From Bradyrhizobium sp. CCGUVB1N3 (GTDB taxonomy: Bacteria; Pseudomonadota; Alphaproteobacteria; Rhizobiales; Xanthobacteraceae): 64,000 nucleotides of DNA. The stretch's first letter is position 1, and each line of letters starts with the position of its first letter. The stretch is from positions 2,418,001 to 2,482,000 of the forward strand of contig NZ_JANADR010000001.1 of assembly GCF_024199925.1 (NCBI RefSeq), in the 5' to 3' direction. Shown in pieces: positions 33,749 through 42,695 of this stretch. The translations under genes were made by a program, and so were the position numbers. The notes below the pieces were generated by a model. That model had not been told where the DNA came from. It was given only the letters and a program-made list of their open reading frames with translations, and made no database searches.

Positions 33749-35026
33749 ATGACCAAGGCGCTCACGGGCGTTCGCATTCTCGACTTCACCCACGTCCAGT
33801 CGGGGCCGACCTGCACGCAATTGCTGGCATGGTTCGGCGCCGATGTGATCAAGGTGGAACGTCCCGGTGTCGGTGACATCACCCGCGGCCAGCTGCAGGA
33901 CATCCCCAACGTGGACAGCCTGTATTTCACCATGCTGAACCACAACAAGCGCTCGATCACGCTCGACACCAAGAACCCCAAGGGCAAGGAGGTTCTCACC
34001 GAGTTGATCAAGAAGTGCGACATCCTGGTGGAAAACTTCGGCCCCGGCGTGCTCGACCGCATGGGCTTCCCCTGGGAGAAGATCCACAGCCTCAACCCAA
34101 GGATGATCGTCGCCTCGATCAAGGGCTTTGGTCCCGGACCGTACGAGGACTGCAAGGTCTATGAGAACGTCGCGCAGTGCACCGGTGGCGCCGCCTCCAC
34201 CACCGGCTTCCGCGACGGCCTGCCGCTCGTCACCGGCGCGCAGATCGGTGACACCGGCACCGGCCTGCATCTCGCGATCGGCATCCTGGCCGCGCTGCAC
34301 CAGCGCACCACGACCGGCAAGGGCCAGAAGGTCACCGCCGCGATGCAAGACGGCGTGCTCAACCTCGCCCGCGTCAAACTGCGCGACCAGCAGCGCCTCG
34401 CCCATGGTCCGCTGAAGGAATACAGCCAGTTCGGCGAAGGCATTCCGTTCGGCGATGCCGTGCCGCGCGCCGGCAACGATTCCGGCGGCGGCCAACCCGG
34501 CCGCATCCTGAAGTGCAAGGGCTGGGAGACCGATCCCAACGCCTACATCTACTTCATCACCCAGGCCCCGGTCTGGGAGAAGATCTGCGACGTGATCGGC
34601 GAGCCGACCTGGAAGACCGATCCGAACTATTCCAAGCCGGCCGTCCGCCTGCCACGCCTCAACGAGATTTTTGCGCGCATCGAACAGTGGACGATGACGA
34701 TGACCAAGTTCGAGGCGATGGAGATCCTCAACAAGGACGACATCCCCTGCGGCCCGATCCTGTCGATGAAGGAGATCGCCGAGGACCAGTCGCTGCGCGC
34801 CACCGGCACCGTGGTCGAGGTCGACCACCCCACCCGCGGCAAGTACATCTCGGTCGGCAACCCGATCAAGCTGTCGGACTCACCGAGCGACGTGCAGCGT
34901 TCGCCGCTGCTCGGCGAGCACACCGACGAGATCCTGCGCAGTGTGCTCGGCTTCAGCGATCACCAGGTGGCCGACATCCACAAGTCCGGCGCACTCGATC
35001 CGCCGCAGAAGCAGGCCGCGGAGTAA
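33749..35026 (+). CDS. frc: Formyl-CoA:oxalate CoA-transferase
   Basis: 425 residues (Oxalobacter Frc 428), class III CoA-transferase. It transfers CoA from formyl-CoA to oxalate. The catalytic Asp lies in [18 protein letters not shown] (about 164-181, Asp near 170). The N-terminal [39 protein letters not shown] and the glycine loop near [10 protein letters not shown] are typical. The start with a GGAG box follows oxc by 63 bp. A rho-independent terminator lies 28 bp after the stop. Confidence 0.96.
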   Translation: MTKALTGVRILDFTHVQSGPTCTQLLAWFGADVIKVERPGVGDITRGQLQDIPNVDSLYFTMLNHNKRSITLDTKNPKGKEVLTELIKKCDILVENFGPGVLDRMGFPWEKIHSLNPRMIVASIKGFGPGPYEDCKVYENVAQCTGGAASTTGFRDGLPLVTGAQIGDTGTGLHLAIGILAALHQRTTTGKGQKVTAAMQDGVLNLARVKLRDQQRLAHGPLKEYSQFGEGIPFGDAVPRAGNDSGGGQPGRILKCKGWETDPNAYIYFITQAPVWEKICDVIGEPTWKTDPNYSKPAVRLPRLNEIFARIEQWTMTMTKFEAMEILNKDDIPCGPILSMKEIAEDQSLRATGTVVEVDHPTRGKYISVGNPIKLSDSPSDVQRSPLLGEHTDEILRSVLGFSDHQVADIHKSGALDPPQKQAAE

Positions 35027-35054
35027 GCGGAACGACCGACCAGAGAAAACGCAA

Positions 35055-35079
35055 GGCCGCCGGTTTCGGCGGCCTTTTT
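35055..35079 (+). terminator. Rho-independent terminator after frc
   Basis: GGCCGCC-GGTTTC-GGCGGCC followed by TTTTT. Ends the gntR-oxc-frc transcript. Confidence 0.9.
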
Positions 35080-35164
35080 GTTTGCGGAAGCAACCAATGC
35101 TCGACCCTCGCGAAGACCGCCGATGCTGCCCGCGCGCCATGCGCATTCCAGCGAAACACGATCG

Positions 35165-35554
35165 CTAGAGGTCCCCGCCTCCCAGAAGCTTCTTGCCGGC
35201 GGCCGCCTGGGACATCGCATCTCTGCAAGACTCGCCAAGCTCTGCAATGTGCGATTTGATGCATTTCCTGACGCCGCCGGTACCGGGCGCAATACCGGCA
35301 CACAGTTTCGCGACATCGGCTTTGCAGGTCTTTCCGGTCACAGCCACCGTGAGCAGGCGGTCCTGGCAGGCCTCCGACACATCGTTCAAATGAGACTTTA
35401 TGCAAGCCTTGATCCGGCCCTCACCGGGTCGAATGCCCGCGCACAGCGTCTTGATGTCACCGGCGCAAGGCGGGCCTGCCTGCTGCGCCACCGCGATGGA
35501 ATCTGACAGCAGCAGCGCTATCACTATGACGAGTCCGGATCGGATTCCTGCCAT
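35165..35554 (-). CDS. Secreted cysteine-rich-repeat protein
   Basis: 129 residues with a signal peptide ending near AVAQQ. Two similar repeats follow, each like CAGDIKTLCAGIRPGEGRI..CIKSH and C.ADVAKLCAGIAPGTGGV..CIKSH, then C.D. This matches the Cys-rich repeat found in GLG1-type proteins (four Cys per unit in C-x(7)-C-x(12)-C-x(10)-C spacing). It is probably periplasmic with disulfides. Function unknown; such proteins are common in Bradyrhizobium. It converges on the frc terminator. Confidence 0.8.
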   Translation of the reverse strand: MAGIRSGLVIVIALLLSDSIAVAQQAGPPCAGDIKTLCAGIRPGEGRIKACIKSHLNDVSEACQDRLLTVAVTGKTCKADVAKLCAGIAPGTGGVRKCIKSHIAELGESCRDAMSQAAAGKKLLGGGDL

Positions 35555-36109
35555 TTTGATGCCCTCGGCCCGGATAATATCATATCCGAATACGGCCGTC
35601 CTTTCTGCATGCGAAGGCGGTGCTCTCCCCGGCTCCGACTAAAATCTGAAAAACAACCCCATGCAAAGTAGCCGTCAAGTGCAGGTGAGAAATTTATGAT
35701 TTTACGAAAAAACTTGACACGTCGGGCAAATCAGTGGCATTCTGCCATCATCCCACACTTCGGAAAAAGCGGATGTTCTGACTGGCGAAGAGCAGGCCAT
35801 GGTCGTCGAGGGATGGTCATTGTCTCAGCCACAGTCATCCTGAGCCGAATTCCTCGCCAACGGCAGTCGGTAAGCTTGCCGACGATGGCGCGGTTGGAGC
35901 GCGTGACGTATCGCCCATCTCACTAAACGAGACATTGCAGAATTCGCTAGGCCCTTCCTAAGATGGCGAGAGAAGCTCGCCCGTATTGGACGGCTGGAAC
36001 CGGAAAAGCCTTCAAGAATCGCAAAAAAGGTCGCGTACGGGGCCGTACGAGCCAAAACTTAGTTCCCGCCTTGGGAATTCTTGAATTGATCCCATACTGG
36101 GAACATGCT
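35555..36109. other. 555-bp intergenic region with dispersed repeat B, no convincing gene
   Basis: Contains the repeat copy at 35641-35671 followed by a tail with CTTGACACGTCGGGCAAATC (from 35712), a sequence style seen in Bradyrhizobium interspersed elements. From about 35750 to 36109 I see only short frames without a ribosome site. GC falls towards the HigBA genes. Confidence 0.5.
35641..35671. repeat. Dispersed intergenic repeat, copy B
   Basis: AAAAACAACCCCATGCAAAG preceded by AAAATCTG, in the same orientation as copy C at 36930 and inverted relative to copy A at 4773. Together with copy C it brackets the HigBA genes. Confidence 0.7.
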
Positions 36110-36412
36110 ATGGCGATAAACGTAATAGCTAGGAAGGCACTCAAAGACTTTTGGGAGCGATACCCAGATGCCGAGAAACCCCTTAGCGCTTGGTACCAGA
36201 TCGCTTCCAAGGGAAACTGGAGTTCCCCTGCAGACTTGAAGAAGGCGTTTGGAAACAATGTGGACTTCGTCGGAGATAATAGGGCCATCTTCGATATAGG
36301 TGGAAATAAGTACCGCCTGATTGTTCACTTTGCCTACCAATACAAAAGCGCTCTCATCAAGTTTGTCGGCACTCACGAAGAATATGACGGTATAGATGCG
36401 GAGACGGTGTGA
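36110..36412 (+). CDS. higB: HigB-type mRNA interferase toxin
   Basis: 100 residues. Pattern MAINVIARKALKDFWERYPDAEKPLSAWYQIASKGNWSSPADLKKAFGNNVDFVGDNRAIFDIGGNKYRLIVHFAYQYKSALIKFVGTHEEYD matches the RelE/HigB fold: the W near 40 and the N-K-Y-R-L-I-V....KFVGTHEEYD ending are HigB signatures. The toxin cleaves mRNA at the ribosome. The toxin gene precedes the antitoxin, as usual for hig loci, and they overlap by one base. A longer frame starting at 35963 is rejected because the conserved fold begins here. Base composition is AT-richer than the flanks, indicating recent transfer. Confidence 0.9.
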   Translation: MAINVIARKALKDFWERYPDAEKPLSAWYQIASKGNWSSPADLKKAFGNNVDFVGDNRAIFDIGGNKYRLIVHFAYQYKSALIKFVGTHEEYDGIDAETV

Positions 36413-36795
36413 TGATGGACGTTCGACCTCTCCATAACGAACAGGACTACAACTGGGCGATTGGCGAGGTAACTCGCTATTTCGAGGCTCAGCCCGCAGT
36501 CGGCACGCCCGAGAGCGACAGGTTTGAGGTGCTCACAACTCTCATCCGAGAGTATGAAGACACACACTATGAAATGCCCCACGTCGATCCAGTACAGGTC
36601 CTAGAGTTCGCGATTGAATCAATGGGAAAAACTCAGGCAGGCCTGAGCGAACTCATTGGACGGAATCGCGCGTCTGAAATACTGAACCGCATCCGCCCGC
36701 TGACGCTCGATATGATCCGAAAGATCAGTGCAGAATGGAATATTCCCATTGAACTGCTGACTCCACAGTACGCAATGGCTAGGGCTTACGCGTAG
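36412..36795 (+). CDS. higA: HigA-type antitoxin, HTH (XRE)
   Basis: 127 residues. The N-terminal half is acidic (DVRPLHNEQDYNWAIGEVTRYFE). The C-terminal XRE-like helix-turn-helix (GKTQAGLSELIGRNRASEILNRIRPLTLDMIRKISAEWNIPIELL) is typical of HigA antitoxins, which bind the toxin and repress the operon. Its ATG overlaps the higB stop (TGATG), giving translational coupling. The inverted TCCCATACTGGGA at 36090-36102, just before higB, is a candidate self-operator. Confidence 0.88.
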   Translation: MMDVRPLHNEQDYNWAIGEVTRYFEAQPAVGTPESDRFEVLTTLIREYEDTHYEMPHVDPVQVLEFAIESMGKTQAGLSELIGRNRASEILNRIRPLTLDMIRKISAEWNIPIELLTPQYAMARAYA

Positions 36796-36929
36796 CTTCC
36801 GACCGCTTTTGCTTTTTTCTTAGCCCTTGGCTTTTCTTTCAGTGGCTCATGCGGGCTTTTAGGCGCGGAAGGGCGGCCTGTTCAGGCGGCACGTTTTTAT
36901 GTGTGCTCCCTCTCGCACTCGCGGGCTGC

Positions 36930-36963
36930 CACAAAATTCGAAAAACAACCGCTATGCAAAGTA
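36930..36963. repeat. Dispersed intergenic repeat, copy C
   Basis: TTCGAAAAACAACCGCTATG followed by CAAAGTAG; same orientation as copy B at 35641. The interval between B and C holds higBA and little else. Confidence 0.7.
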
Positions 36964-37034
36964 GCTAGTGCTCATCGGCATAGGCCTTGCGGATCTTACC
37001 AAATCGCGGGCAGCGCTGCATCGATTCTGGATCG

Positions 37035-37058
37035 CTGCTGACAGCATGCTGTCAGCAG
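37035..37058. promoter_or_regulatory. Perfect 24-bp palindrome upstream of the VOC gene
   Basis: CTGCTGACAGCA followed immediately by its exact reverse complement. It lies 60-83 bp before the VOC start codon. With no loop and no T-run it is a better operator than terminator. No adjacent regulator gene is evident. Confidence 0.55.
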
Positions 37059-37117
37059 GACGGCGTTATGGGTCAAGCGTCGCACGAAGCGGCAAGGGAC
37101 CTACAGGAGATAGTGCT

Positions 37118-37516
37118 GTGAGATTTGCTTCGACACGTCTGATCGCTGCCGACATCAAGACGCTTGTCGCCTTTTATGAGAATGTGACCGGCAAGACGGC
37201 CGAGTGGCTGGCGCCTGTCTTCGCCGAAATCGTCACGCCTTCGGCAGCGCTCGCTTTCGGTGGCGTCGAGACAGTGGCGCTATTCAAGGAAGGGAGCGCA
37301 GAGCCTGCCGCCAACCGCACCGCCATTATCGAGCTCCAGGTCGATGACGTGGAAGCCGAATTTGCGAGGTTGAAAGACCACGTGGAGGTGGTGCATGAGC
37401 CGAAGATGATGCCCTGGGGAAATTGCGCGGCGCAGTTCCGCGATCCCGAAGGAACGCTCGTGAGCCTTTACACGCCCGTCAGCGACGCTGCCAAAAAACG
37501 GTTTGGATCGCGATGA
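37118..37516 (+). CDS. VOC (glyoxalase/bleomycin-resistance) family protein
   Basis: 132 residues from a GTG with an AGGAG box. The pattern TRLIAADIKTLVAFYENVTGK...ELQVDDVEAEFARLKDHVEVVHEPKMMPWGNCAAQFRDPEGTLVSLYTP is the usual VOC betaalphabetabetabeta module with a terminal metal-type position (D-P-E-G-x-x-V). Substrate cannot be told. Expression is probably tied to the palindrome upstream. Confidence 0.85.
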   Translation: MRFASTRLIAADIKTLVAFYENVTGKTAEWLAPVFAEIVTPSAALAFGGVETVALFKEGSAEPAANRTAIIELQVDDVEAEFARLKDHVEVVHEPKMMPWGNCAAQFRDPEGTLVSLYTPVSDAAKKRFGSR

Positions 37517-37708
37517 ATCGAGCCGAGGAAGGATGATGCCGAGCCGCCATCCTTTCTCGGTGAGGCCGTTGCATACGGGCTGGCCCTTTATCGGCTGACG
37601 CAACAAAATCTGAAAGTCATGTCGGGCCGCCCACGTCTCGTTCGTCCTCGGTGCATGAATGGGCAACGGACACTCCGCGTCGGCCCCATCAATTCATGAG
37701 GAACAACC

Positions 37709-38152
37709 ATGCCTAGCACCGTCCGCCTGCACCGCGTTCTCGCGACCAGCCCCGAGAAGATCTATCGCGCCTTCCTCGAGGCAGACGCGCTGGCGAAATG
37801 GCTTCCGCCCAATGGCTTTACCTGCACCGTGCATCATTTGGAGCCGAAGGTCGGCGGCACATTCAGAATGTCGTTCCGGAACTTCACGACCGGCAACAGC
37901 CACGCGTTTGGCGGCGAATATCTCGAGTTCATCCCGGGCGAACGCCTGCGCTACACCGACAGATTCGACGATCCCAACCTGCCGGGCGAGATTCAGGTGA
38001 CCGTGATCTTGAAGAAAGTATCTGTCGGCACCGAGCTGGATATCACGCAGGCAGGCATTCCGGACGTCATTCCGCCCGAGGCCTGCTATCTCGGCTGGCA
38101 GGAGTCGCTACGGAACCTTGCGCGGCTCGTCGAGCCCGAGATCAATCAGTAG
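37709..38152 (+). CDS. SRPBCC (AHSA1-like) domain protein
   Basis: 147 residues covering a complete START-like/AHSA1 fold. It opens VRLHRVLATSPEKIYRAFLEADALAKWLPPNGF, has VGGTFRMSF and YLEFIPGERLRYTDRF in the middle, and ends YLGWQESLRNLARLVEPE. These small proteins bind hydrophobic ligands; the function here is unknown. A GAGGA box supports the start. The 192-bp gap to the VOC gene carries no clear promoter. Confidence 0.87.
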   Translation: MPSTVRLHRVLATSPEKIYRAFLEADALAKWLPPNGFTCTVHHLEPKVGGTFRMSFRNFTTGNSHAFGGEYLEFIPGERLRYTDRFDDPNLPGEIQVTVILKKVSVGTELDITQAGIPDVIPPEACYLGWQESLRNLARLVEPEINQ

Positions 38153-38176
38153 CGCGGCCGGTGAAGGCGACGGCGT

Positions 38177-38665
38177 TCAACCCCGCTGAAAGCTCCCGTA
38201 GCTGCCCTTGTGAAACACCAGCGGGCTGCACGCAGATTCGTCGCCCGACAGCACCTCGCCGAGAATGATGTCGTGGTCGCCGGCCTTGTGGATGGTGGCC
38301 ACGCGGCAGCAGAGCCGGGCCGCGGCGCCTTGCAGCAGCGGCAGTCCATCGGCGCTGAATACCACTGCCAGATCCTCGAACCTGTTCTTCACTTGCCCTG
38401 TGAAGCGGTGCGACAAATCAGACTGATGCTGGCCCAGAATATTCACCGAGAACAGGCCGCGCTGCCGGATCGCCATTCCGGTCGCGCTGCCCTCGTTCGT
38501 GCAGAATAAGAGCATGCAGGGATCGAGCGACACCGACGTCAGCGAGTTGATCGTCGCGCCGAACAGCTCGCCGTTCCATTCGGTCGCGATGACGGCGACG
38601 CCGGTCGGAAATGTTCCCATTACCGACCGGAAGCGTTTGGAATCGATGGCGGCGCTGCTCAGCAT
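38177..38665 (-). CDS. Flavin reductase, small component of a two-component monooxygenase (HpaC-like)
   Basis: 162 residues. FRSVMGTFPTGVAVIAT is the classic FMN-binding split-barrel opening, with TINSLTSVSLDPCMLLFC and GLFSVNILG following. It supplies reduced FADH2/FMNH2 to the oxygenase encoded 5 bp upstream. Together they form a 4-hydroxyphenylacetate 3-hydroxylase-type pair acting on a phenolic substrate. Confidence 0.9.
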   Translation of the reverse strand: MLSSAAIDSKRFRSVMGTFPTGVAVIATEWNGELFGATINSLTSVSLDPCMLLFCTNEGSATGMAIRQRGLFSVNILGQHQSDLSHRFTGQVKNRFEDLAVVFSADGLPLLQGAAARLCCRVATIHKAGDHDIILGEVLSGDESACSPLVFHKGSYGSFQRG

Positions 38666-38670
38666 CGATC

Positions 38671-40260
38671 TCACTTTCGCAGCATGTGATAGCTGAGCTC
38701 GCCGGGATCGGTGAGGTCGGGCACCTTCCAGCCGTCGAGGTCGTATTCGGCCATGCAGTCCTCGGCAAAGCCCTTGAAGCGGTCGGCGTTGCCCGAAGCC
38801 TGCGCGCCGAACAGGCAGTAGCGGCGGATCTCCTCGGTCGAACCACCGTAGTTGATTTCGTAGAGCTCGTGGCGTCCGCCGAACTCGCTGCCAAGGCAGT
38901 CCCACAACAGCTTGAGCAATTTCACGCGCTCCTCGGCCTTGTAGCCGTTGGAGCCGCGCAAGTAGCGATCGAGATAGGGACGGATCTCGCCGTTCTTGAA
39001 ATCGCTGGCATGGCTGTTGAGATAGATCAGGCCGGAGGCGACCGTCTGCTCGATCAGATATTTCACCTTGGTGTAGGCCATGGTGGCGATGATCTGATAG
39101 GCGTTGCCGGGGTCCATGTTGGGCAGCACATAGTCGCCGATCCACGGTTTTGGATCGCGCACCATTGCATCCGACAGGCTCCAGAACAGATTGCGCCAAG
39201 CAATCACTTCGCCGACATTGGCCTGCACGCCGCGATAATCCTTTGTGCCGGCCGCCTCCGTCGCCTTGAGCAAGAGCCCGCTGATGAAGTCGAGCTTCAC
39301 CGCAAGCCGCGTGCAGCCATGCACGACGAAGCGCGGCAGGAAGCCGGTGCGCGGGAAGAAATTGTTCGCCTTGTCGATGTCGCCATAGACGAAGACGTTC
39401 TCCCAGGGCACCAGCACCTTGTCCATGATGAGCACGGCGTCGTTCTCGTCGAGCCGGCTCGAGATCGGATAGTCGAACGGGCTGCCCATCACGCTCGCGC
39501 TCATCTCGTAGGAGGTGCGGCAGATGAATTTCACGCCGGGCGCATTCGTCGGCACCATGAACACGACGGCGAACTTCTTGTCCTGCAGCGGAATGAGGCC
39601 GTGATGCGCGACGAAGGTGTAGTTCGTCAGCACCGATCCCGTCGCCACCACCTTGGCGCCGGAGACGACGATGCCGGCATCGGTCTCCTTCTCGACATGG
39701 CAGCAGACGTCGGCCACTTCACTCGGCGGACGATCGCGATCGACCGGCGGATGGATGATCGCGTGGTTGATGAAGGGCACGCGCTCCTGGCTGAACTTGT
39801 ACCAGCGCTTGGCGTTGTCCTGGTACGGCTCATAGAAATCCGAGTTCGCGCCCAACGTTGCGAGAAACGCGGCCTTGTAGTCCGGCGCCCTGCCCATCCA
39901 GCCATAGGTGATCTTCGCCCATTCGGCGATTGCGTTCCGACCGGCGAGAAGATCGTCCATCGTCTTCGGCGCCTTGAAGAAGGCGTGCGTCACCCCGCCA
40001 TTGCCGGTTTCGGTCGGCAGCAGCAGCTTGTCCTTGCGCTTGTCGTCGTGGAGCGCGTCGTAGAGACGGGCGACCATGCGCGCGGTGTTGCGGAAGGCCG
40101 GATGCTTGGTGACGTCCTTCACCCGCTCGCCATAGATGTAGACGGCGCGATCGTCGCGCAGCGAGTCCAGATATTCCGCGCCTGTTTGCGGACGCGTGAC
40201 TTTGACGTTGCCGGTGTGCTCCGGCGGAATTGCCACCGCTGCCTGCGCCTTGCCTGCCAT
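38671..40260 (-). CDS. 4-hydroxyphenylacetate 3-monooxygenase-type oxygenase (HpaB/PvcC family)
   Basis: 529 residues, typical of HpaB (about 520). [36 protein letters not shown] at the N-terminus, the acyl-CoA-dehydrogenase-like middle ([21 protein letters not shown]) and [26 protein letters not shown] are all family signatures. It is FADH2-dependent and hydroxylates a phenol. The reductase gene follows. Two tandem 15-bp palindromes upstream (40290-40323) match those at the neighbouring ABC importer promoter, so both belong to one IclR-controlled phenolic catabolic unit. The exact phenol is unknown. Confidence 0.9.
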   Translation of the reverse strand: MAGKAQAAVAIPPEHTGNVKVTRPQTGAEYLDSLRDDRAVYIYGERVKDVTKHPAFRNTARMVARLYDALHDDKRKDKLLLPTETGNGGVTHAFFKAPKTMDDLLAGRNAIAEWAKITYGWMGRAPDYKAAFLATLGANSDFYEPYQDNAKRWYKFSQERVPFINHAIIHPPVDRDRPPSEVADVCCHVEKETDAGIVVSGAKVVATGSVLTNYTFVAHHGLIPLQDKKFAVVFMVPTNAPGVKFICRTSYEMSASVMGSPFDYPISSRLDENDAVLIMDKVLVPWENVFVYGDIDKANNFFPRTGFLPRFVVHGCTRLAVKLDFISGLLLKATEAAGTKDYRGVQANVGEVIAWRNLFWSLSDAMVRDPKPWIGDYVLPNMDPGNAYQIIATMAYTKVKYLIEQTVASGLIYLNSHASDFKNGEIRPYLDRYLRGSNGYKAEERVKLLKLLWDCLGSEFGGRHELYEINYGGSTEEIRRYCLFGAQASGNADRFKGFAEDCMAEYDLDGWKVPDLTDPGELSYHMLRK

Positions 40261-40289
40261 CGCGCGATCTCCCCTCTGAAATCTGATAT

Positions 40290-40323
40290 GTTCGATAATC
40301 GAACTAGTGTCCGTATTTCGAAC
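40290..40323. promoter_or_regulatory. Paired IclR-type operators upstream of the hydroxylase
   Basis: GTTCGATAATCGAAC (40290-40304), a perfect 15-bp palindrome, and the half-degenerate GTCCGTATTTCGAAC (40309-40323). The two are offset by 19 bp and lie 30-63 bp before the oxygenase start. Confidence 0.65.
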
Positions 40324-40375
40324 TTGACGCGACGATACGGCCGGCCCGCCGCGATGGCAAGAGCCGGACGCGTCC

Positions 40376-41206
40376 TCAGACGGTCATCGAGGAGACCTGC
40401 TCGCTGATGCGATTGAGCTCGGGCAGGAAATGCTCGCGCATTTCATTGCGGGTCGTTCGTGTCGAATGCGTCGACAGGTTGATGGCGCCGACGACCTGGC
40501 CGCTGCGATCGAGCACCGGCACCGCGATCGCGCGCAGGCCGCGCTCGAGCTCCTCGTCGACGATGGAAAATTTTTGGGCGCGGTCGGCACGGATGCGGTC
40601 GAACAGCGCCTGAAGATCGGTGATGGTCTGCGGCGTATAGGCCTCGATCCGCTGCGACTTCAGCCGCCGCCAGATCTCGGCCTCGTCGAGATAGCCAAAC
40701 ATGACGCGGCCGAGCGCCGTGTGCAACGCCGGCAACCGGCTGCCGACCGACAGCGCCGCCGACATGATGCGCCTTGCGGGGACGCGCGCGACATAGACGA
40801 TGTCGCTATCTTGCAGGATCGCGGCCGAGCAGGATTCGCCGAGGCGCTCGCTGAGCTCGCGCATCAGGGGCAGCGCGCGATCGATCCAGCTCTGCGTCGA
40901 CAGGTACGCGAAGCCGAGATCGAGGATCTGCGGCGACAGCGCAAACGTCCGGCCGTCCTGCACGACGTAACCGAGCTGGGTGAGCGTGCGCAGCACGCGC
41001 CGCGCGGTGGCCCGCGAGAGATCGGCGACCACGGCCGCTTCCGACAGCGTCATGGTCGGCCGCTGACGGCCGAACGCGCCGAGCACCGCCAGGCCCTTGG
41101 CGAGCGTCGTCATGAACTCCTTGTCGTCGGGCTCGCCCTTGTGATGCCCGGGCTCGCCCTTGCGATGCCCGGGATCGCCCTTGTGGCGCTCGGATGCTTG
41201 CGTCAT
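40376..41206 (-). CDS. IclR-family regulator of the phenolic hydroxylase/importer unit (PcaR/PobR-like)
   Basis: 276 residues from the ATG at 41206 (an ATG at 41227 would add seven). The winged helix ([51 protein letters not shown]) and effector domain ([55 protein letters not shown]) resemble PcaR/PcaU/PobR regulators of aromatic acid catabolism. An unusual N-terminal extension is made of seven-residue units ([19 protein letters not shown]) encoded by a 21-bp DNA repeat. It is flanked by, and probably binds, the paired palindromes at 40290 and 41247. Confidence 0.9.
   Translation of the reverse strand: MTQASERHKGDPGHRKGEPGHHKGEPDDKEFMTTLAKGLAVLGAFGRQRPTMTLSEAAVVADLSRATARRVLRTLTQLGYVVQDGRTFALSPQILDLGFAYLSTQSWIDRALPLMRELSERLGESCSAAILQDSDIVYVARVPARRIMSAALSVGSRLPALHTALGRVMFGYLDEAEIWRRLKSQRIEAYTPQTITDLQALFDRIRADRAQKFSIVDEELERGLRAIAVPVLDRSGQVVGAINLSTHSTRTTRNEMREHFLPELNRISEQVSSMTV
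41128..41190. repeat. 21-bp tandem repeat, three units, inside the IclR gene
   Basis: Units GGGCTCGCCCTTGTGATGCC(C) at 41128, 41149 and 41170; the first two differ at one base, the third is more diverged. On the coding strand it gives the heptad G-E/D-P-G-H-H/R-K. Copy number is likely variable between strains. Confidence 0.75.
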
Positions 41207-41246
41207 GACGCGGCCTGTTGACTCCATCTGGGCGCTGGCGGAAACT

Positions 41247-41280
41247 GGTCGAATTACGAACTAATGTTCGAATATCGAAC
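41247..41280. promoter_or_regulatory. Paired IclR-type operators in the iclR/importer divergent region
   Basis: GGTCGAATTACGAAC (41247-41261) and GTTCGAATATCGAAC (41266-41280; perfect palindrome), offset by 19 bp exactly as at 40290/40309. They lie 65-98 bp before the binding-protein start and 41 bp or more upstream of the IclR start. Confidence 0.65.
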
Positions 41281-41344
41281 GCCGGCCCGTGTGTCAATCG
41301 ATCCACGATGAGAATCCGGCGCATCCAGAGGGGAGGACGCGCAG

Positions 41345-42673
41345 ATGACCTGCCGCAAGATCAGCTCGACCAACCGTCATTCCATCGACCGCCGCACGCT
41401 CCTGAAATACTCGGCCGCAACTGGCGCCGCGCTCTCGGTCGGACTGAAGTCGCCGGCGATCGCGCAGACCCGCGCGATCAAGCTCGGCTATGTCTCGCCG
41501 CTCACCGGTCCCCTCGCCGCCTTTGCGGAAGCCGACAATTTCATCCTCGCCAATTTCAAGGAGGCGACCAAGGCCGGCATCAAGCTCGGCAACGCCACCG
41601 TGCCGGTCGAGGTCGTGGTCAAGGACAGCCAGTCCAATCCGAACCGCGCCGCCGAGGTCGCCAAGGATCTCATCGTCCAGGACAAGGTCGATCTGATGCT
41701 GGTGGCTTCGACACCGGAGACCACCAATCCGGTCTCGACCCAATGCGAGATCGAGGAAGTGCCGTGCATCTCCACGGTTGCGCCGTGGCAGCCATGGTTC
41801 ATCGGCCGTCAGGCCAATCCCGGCGGCGGACCGCCGACGTGGAAGGGCTTCAACTACACCTATCACTTCTTCTGGGGGCTCGAGGACATCATCGCCGTCT
41901 TCACCAACATGTGGAGCGAAGTCGCGACCAACAAATCGGTCGGCGGTCTGTTTCCCAATGACGGCGACGGCAACGCCTGGGGCGACAAGGTCGTCGGCTT
42001 CCCGCCGGTGCTCGAGAAAGGCGGCTACAAGCTCACTGATCCCGGCCGCTACCAGAATCTCACCGACAATTTTTCGGCGCAGATCGGCGCGTTCAAGGCG
42101 GCCAATTGCGAGATCATCACCGGCGTGGTGCTGCCGCCTGACTTCACCACCTTCTGGAAGCAGGCGCTCCAGCAAGGCTTCAAGCCCAAGGTTGCTTCCG
42201 TCGGCAAGGCGATCCTGTTCCCCGTTGCCGTCGAGGCGCTCGGCAAGGACGGTCACAACCTGTCCTCGGAAGTGTGGTGGACGCCGAACCATCCGTTCAA
42301 ATCCTCGCTCACGGGCATGAGCGCGAGGGATCTCGCCACGGCCTATGAGGGCGCGACCAAGAAGCAATGGACGCAGCCGATCGGCTTCGTCCACGCGCTG
42401 TTCGAGGTCGCGGTCGATGTCCTGAAGCGCGCGCCCGATCGCGACGGCAAGGCGATCGCCACGACGATCGCCGCGACCAATCTCGACACCGTCGTCGGCA
42501 AGGTGCAGTGGGGATCTGCGAACCTGCCGCCCTTTGCCGCCAGGAACGTCGCCAAGACGCCGCTCGTCGGCGGCCAGTGGCGGTTCAAGGACGGCAAGTA
42601 CGACATCGTCGTCACCGACAACCGGACGGCGCCGGCGATTCCCGTCGGCGGCAAGATGGAGCCGATCGCCTGA
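41345..42673 (+). CDS. Branched-chain-type ABC importer substrate-binding protein (Tat-exported)
   Basis: 442 residues. The N-terminal twin-arginine signal DRRTLLKYSAATGAALSVGL directs folded export. The mature part has the Leu/Ile/Val-binding-protein fold (KLGYVSPLTGPLAAFAEADNF, VVVKDSQSNPNRAAEVAKDLI, VDLMLVASTPETTNPVS). In aromatic catabolic clusters such proteins bind aromatic acids, and here it is divergent from the PobR-like regulator beside a phenol hydroxylase. A GGGGAGG box precedes the ATG. First of five importer genes. Confidence 0.92.
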   Translation: MTCRKISSTNRHSIDRRTLLKYSAATGAALSVGLKSPAIAQTRAIKLGYVSPLTGPLAAFAEADNFILANFKEATKAGIKLGNATVPVEVVVKDSQSNPNRAAEVAKDLIVQDKVDLMLVASTPETTNPVSTQCEIEEVPCISTVAPWQPWFIGRQANPGGGPPTWKGFNYTYHFFWGLEDIIAVFTNMWSEVATNKSVGGLFPNDGDGNAWGDKVVGFPPVLEKGGYKLTDPGRYQNLTDNFSAQIGAFKAANCEIITGVVLPPDFTTFWKQALQQGFKPKVASVGKAILFPVAVEALGKDGHNLSSEVWWTPNHPFKSSLTGMSARDLATAYEGATKKQWTQPIGFVHALFEVAVDVLKRAPDRDGKAIATTIAATNLDTVVGKVQWGSANLPPFAARNVAKTPLVGGQWRFKDGKYDIVVTDNRTAPAIPVGGKMEPIA

Positions 42674-42695
42674 TCGCGCGGCGCGTAGACGGATC

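Larger units (their letters stand above)
36796..37117. other. 322-bp intergenic region with repeat copy C and a 24-bp palindrome
   Basis: After higA comes an AT-rich stretch with pyrimidine runs, then the repeat copy at 36930-36963 and a perfect 24-bp palindrome at 37035-37058 ahead of the VOC gene. No convincing coding frame. Confidence 0.5.

Noticed and set aside
35825..36055. 76-codon minus-strand frame before higB
   Set aside because: No ribosome site, no similarity recognised, and it lies in repeat-rich intergenic DNA.
35963..36109. N-terminal extension of HigB starting at 35963
   Set aside because: The HigB fold begins at MAINVIARK; the extension is basic, atypical in composition and overlaps the probable promoter/operator.
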